Assembly (NCBI GenBank): GCA_028281285.1
Contig: JANQKF010000033.1
Span: 186,001 to 250,000, forward strand
DNA length: 64,000 nt
Source of the DNA: Cyclobacteriaceae bacterium
GTDB taxonomy: Bacteria; Bacteroidota; Bacteroidia; Cytophagales; Cyclobacteriaceae
Reading direction: 5' to 3'
Of the stretch, positions 62,307-64,000 are shown piece by piece. Each line of letters begins with the position of its first letter. The stretch's first letter is position 1. The position numbers and the translations under genes were made by a program. The notes under the pieces were generated by a model. It was not told the origin of the DNA. It saw only the letters and a list, made by a program, of their open reading frames with translations, and ran no database searches.

Positions 62307-62333
62307 GAAAAAGCCCCGATCAGGGGCTTTTTC
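62307..62333. terminator. Bidirectional terminator between transporter and UDG genes
   Basis: An 11-bp perfect stem GAAAAAGCCCC / GGGGCTTTTTC (62307-62317 and 62323-62333) around a GATCA loop separates convergent genes. The stem overlaps the last bases of the UDG stop codon at 62332. Confidence 0.88.
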
Positions 62334-62916
62334 ATTTGATTATACTTTCAATATTCGATTTTAGAACGGGGATTACGTCCTTCTCAAACCATGGGTTTTT
62401 TCGCATCCATATCCCATTCCTTGGAGAGGGATGAACCAGTGGCAGGTAGTCAGGTAGGTACGTCTCAAAATTCTTCACCGTTTCAGTTAGGGTGGTTTTG
62501 CGATCCTTTCCTAAGTAGTAAGCTTGGGCGTATTGACCTATTAGAAGAGTGAGCTTTATATTCTTTAGGTTTCGGAAGAGTTGATGGTGCCATTGTGGAG
62601 CACATTCCGGACGTGGAGGCAGGTCGCCAGACTTACCTTTGCCCGGGTAACAAAACCCCATGGGCACAATACCGAAAAGGTCGGTGTCATAAAACTCTTC
62701 ATCGGTTACACCTAACCATTTTCGCAGATTTCTACCGGAAGCGTCATCCCATGGTATTCCGGAGGCATGAACTTTGGTGCCCGGTGCTTGCCCAATTACC
62801 AATATTTTCGATTTAGGACTTATCGAAACAACAGGATTCGGCTCATGGCCCAATTGTCCTGCACAAATCCTACAGTTCTGGATTTCTAACAATAGGGCAT
62901 CAAATTTGGAAATCAT
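62332..62916 (-). CDS. Uracil-DNA glycosylase family protein
   Basis: A 194-residue cytoplasmic protein of the UDG superfamily, likely removing uracil from DNA. It shows the motif-1-like VIGQAPGTKVHASGIPWDD and motif-2-like HPSPRNG. Cys residues CRIC near the N-terminus, plus FCYPGK and ECAPQ, give CxxC and Cx15C spacing like the [4Fe-4S] of family-4 UDGs, but the motif-1 core differs (GQAPG rather than GEAPG), so the substrate may differ. The start overlaps the MFS gene by 4 bases. Confidence 0.8.
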   Translation of the reverse strand: MISKFDALLLEIQNCRICAGQLGHEPNPVVSISPKSKILVIGQAPGTKVHASGIPWDDASGRNLRKWLGVTDEEFYDTDLFGIVPMGFCYPGKGKSGDLPPRPECAPQWHHQLFRNLKNIKLTLLIGQYAQAYYLGKDRKTTLTETVKNFETYLPDYLPLVHPSPRNGIWMRKNPWFEKDVIPVLKSNIESIIK

Positions 62917-64000
62917 GTAGGTTGAATGATCGTTTTCTTGAATTTGAACATACGAAAGGAAAGTAGGAAAATCACGAATAAAAGTGTCGCAGCTGTATAG
63001 AAAGTGACATTTCCAATACTTCCATATAGCAATCCACCAAGCAATAGACCCAAAATACTTGCAAGGCTCCCGGCACTATTGGCGACCCCCTGGACGGCAC
63101 CTTGTTGCTCATCTCCGGCATATTTTGATAAAATGGACAGAAAGGAGGGCCACATCAGACCATTGCCAAGGGCAAAAAAGACAAGAGCCAGATAAGCTAT
63201 AGTGACATTCGATGATCCGATTAAGATGAAATTGCCGACCAACAGAATACTACCAACACTGACTAAGAGTTCATCAGAAGCTTTATTTGACAGCTTTCCA
63301 AGCAATGGACCTTGAACCAAGATCATCATTCCACTTAAAATCGAAAAGAAGATTCCCAACTCAAAAGCATTCCATTCAAGCACTTTCAGGGCATGCATGG
63401 GAAATGATACATAGAAAAAGCTGAATCCAAGGAAGGTCAAAAAATAAATAACCACCAGGAATGGAATGTACTTTATTTTGAATACTGATTTTGATCTAAT
63501 TTTATCCTCATTCTGCTGTTTGAGCTGGTAGCAGTCTTTTTGTTCGGTGGCGAATAGCTTTTTTAATTTAAAGCGGGAAAGATCGGGCTTTACCACATTG
63601 GCCTTTGATTCTGGTAATCTAAACCAGATTACGATTAATGCGGTCACCGAAATTAAGATTGCTGCACCAACGGGTATTTTTTCTTCATAAATAGTAGCAC
63701 CTAGCAAACCCGCCAATGCCGGTCCGAGAATAAATCCCAGACTTGAAGACATTGCCATTTTTCCAAAATTTGCTTTGCGATTCTCTTCGCTCGATATGTC
63801 AGACAGGTAAGCATTCGCTACTGAGATATTGCCTCCGGTAATTCCGTCCATGGCCCTTGCCAGGAAGAGAATGATTAAAGGAACTGTTAAGGTAAAACTG
63901 CCAACCAAGCTTTGATCAAAAGAGACTAATTCTGTGCGAGGTGCGAACAAGGCAATCATAAAAATAATCCATGCGAGAAGAGTGCCCGCCTGGCTTAAGA
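62913..64000 (-). CDS. MFS transporter, TetA-like (5' end outside window)
   Basis: Inner-membrane transporter of the major facilitator superfamily, probably a drug or metabolite exporter. The frame stays open to the right window edge (LSQAGTLLAWIIFMIALF), so the first helices are missing. Recognisable segments are ARAMDGITGGNISVANAYLSDIS (the motif-C-like region of TetA) and GPALAGLLGATIYEE. About nine or ten helices are present in the window. It lies immediately upstream of, and co-transcribed with, the UDG gene. Confidence 0.88.
   Translation of the reverse strand, partial: LSQAGTLLAWIIFMIALFAPRTELVSFDQSLVGSFTLTVPLIILFLARAMDGITGGNISVANAYLSDISSEENRKANFGKMAMSSSLGFILGPALAGLLGATIYEEKIPVGAAILISVTALIVIWFRLPESKANVVKPDLSRFKLKKLFATEQKDCYQLKQQNEDKIRSKSVFKIKYIPFLVVIYFLTFLGFSFFYVSFPMHALKVLEWNAFELGIFFSILSGMMILVQGPLLGKLSNKASDELLVSVGSILLVGNFILIGSSNVTIAYLALVFFALGNGLMWPSFLSILSKYAGDEQQGAVQGVANSAGSLASILGLLLGGLLYGSIGNVTFYTAATLLFVIFLLSFRMFKFKKTIIQPT

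Overview
The window looks like chromosomal DNA of a Bacteroidota bacterium, most likely a marine or soil Cytophagales-type organism. The evidence is a type IX secretion sorting domain on a giant surface protein, Bacteroidota-style lipoboxes, DUF2911 and FAH-family genes, LytTR/TPR-kinase signalling, an ECF sigma cassette, an ATP-dependent PEP carboxykinase, and TAnnTTTG-like promoter elements. No rRNA, tRNA, CRISPR array or phage module was seen.

Positions 1-16.6 kb are mostly housekeeping: a 3'-partial M23 peptidase, FAH-family hydrolase, M48 lipoprotein, DnaQ-type exonuclease, an Mpl-like murein ligase, replicative helicase DnaB, a quinone-oxidoreductase-like dehydrogenase, a DUF2911 protein and two tandem M14-family proteins. 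The first M14 gene is frameshifted and has already lost its catalytic residues. Then come two tandem proteins with a TonB C-terminal domain and a TPR-type sensor kinase with a LytTR regulator.

Positions 17.1-33.1 kb hold one gene, a protein of about 5,300 residues for type IX export. It contains LamG domains, Ig/HYR-like modules with other domains nested inside them, ten 93-residue cadherin repeats, a Tyr/Trp-rich middle, further cadherin/Ig-like modules, five 117-residue SdrD-B-like repeats and a C-terminal sorting domain. The two-component operon diverges from it, and 13-bp direct repeats exactly 20 bp apart lie in between.

Positions 33.1-43.7 kb are core metabolism and small operons: a kinase-like phosphotransferase with a TPR protein, etfB-etfA, a bifunctional nuclease, a NupC transporter, a GlxA/AraC regulator diverging from a monooxygenase-like gene, DHFR-like and DUF1801 proteins, a lipoprotein, and a membrane protein with a hydrolase.

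Positions 44.0-51.6 kb form an AT-rich accessory island. Every gene is on the minus strand, and genes alternate with imperfect palindromes whose ends resemble integron R boxes (for example GCCTAAC / GTTAGGC). I read it as an integron-like gene cassette array without a visible integrase. Its cargo includes a proteasome/HslV-like Ntn hydrolase, a zinc-ribbon protein, a DnaJ-type zinc-finger protein, a Crp/Fnr regulator with a CPBP protease, a glycine-zipper protein, and two broken genes (a glyoxalase-like VOC gene and a small ORF with an in-frame TGA). It is the best candidate for new biology.

Positions 51.8-64 kb carry two tandem copies of an isoquinoline-oxidoreductase-type molybdenum enzyme (two-subunit, Tat-exported), an ECF sigma / membrane protein / TonB-plug-like protein operon, pckA, a POT-family peptide transporter, a UDG-family protein and a 5'-partial MFS transporter.
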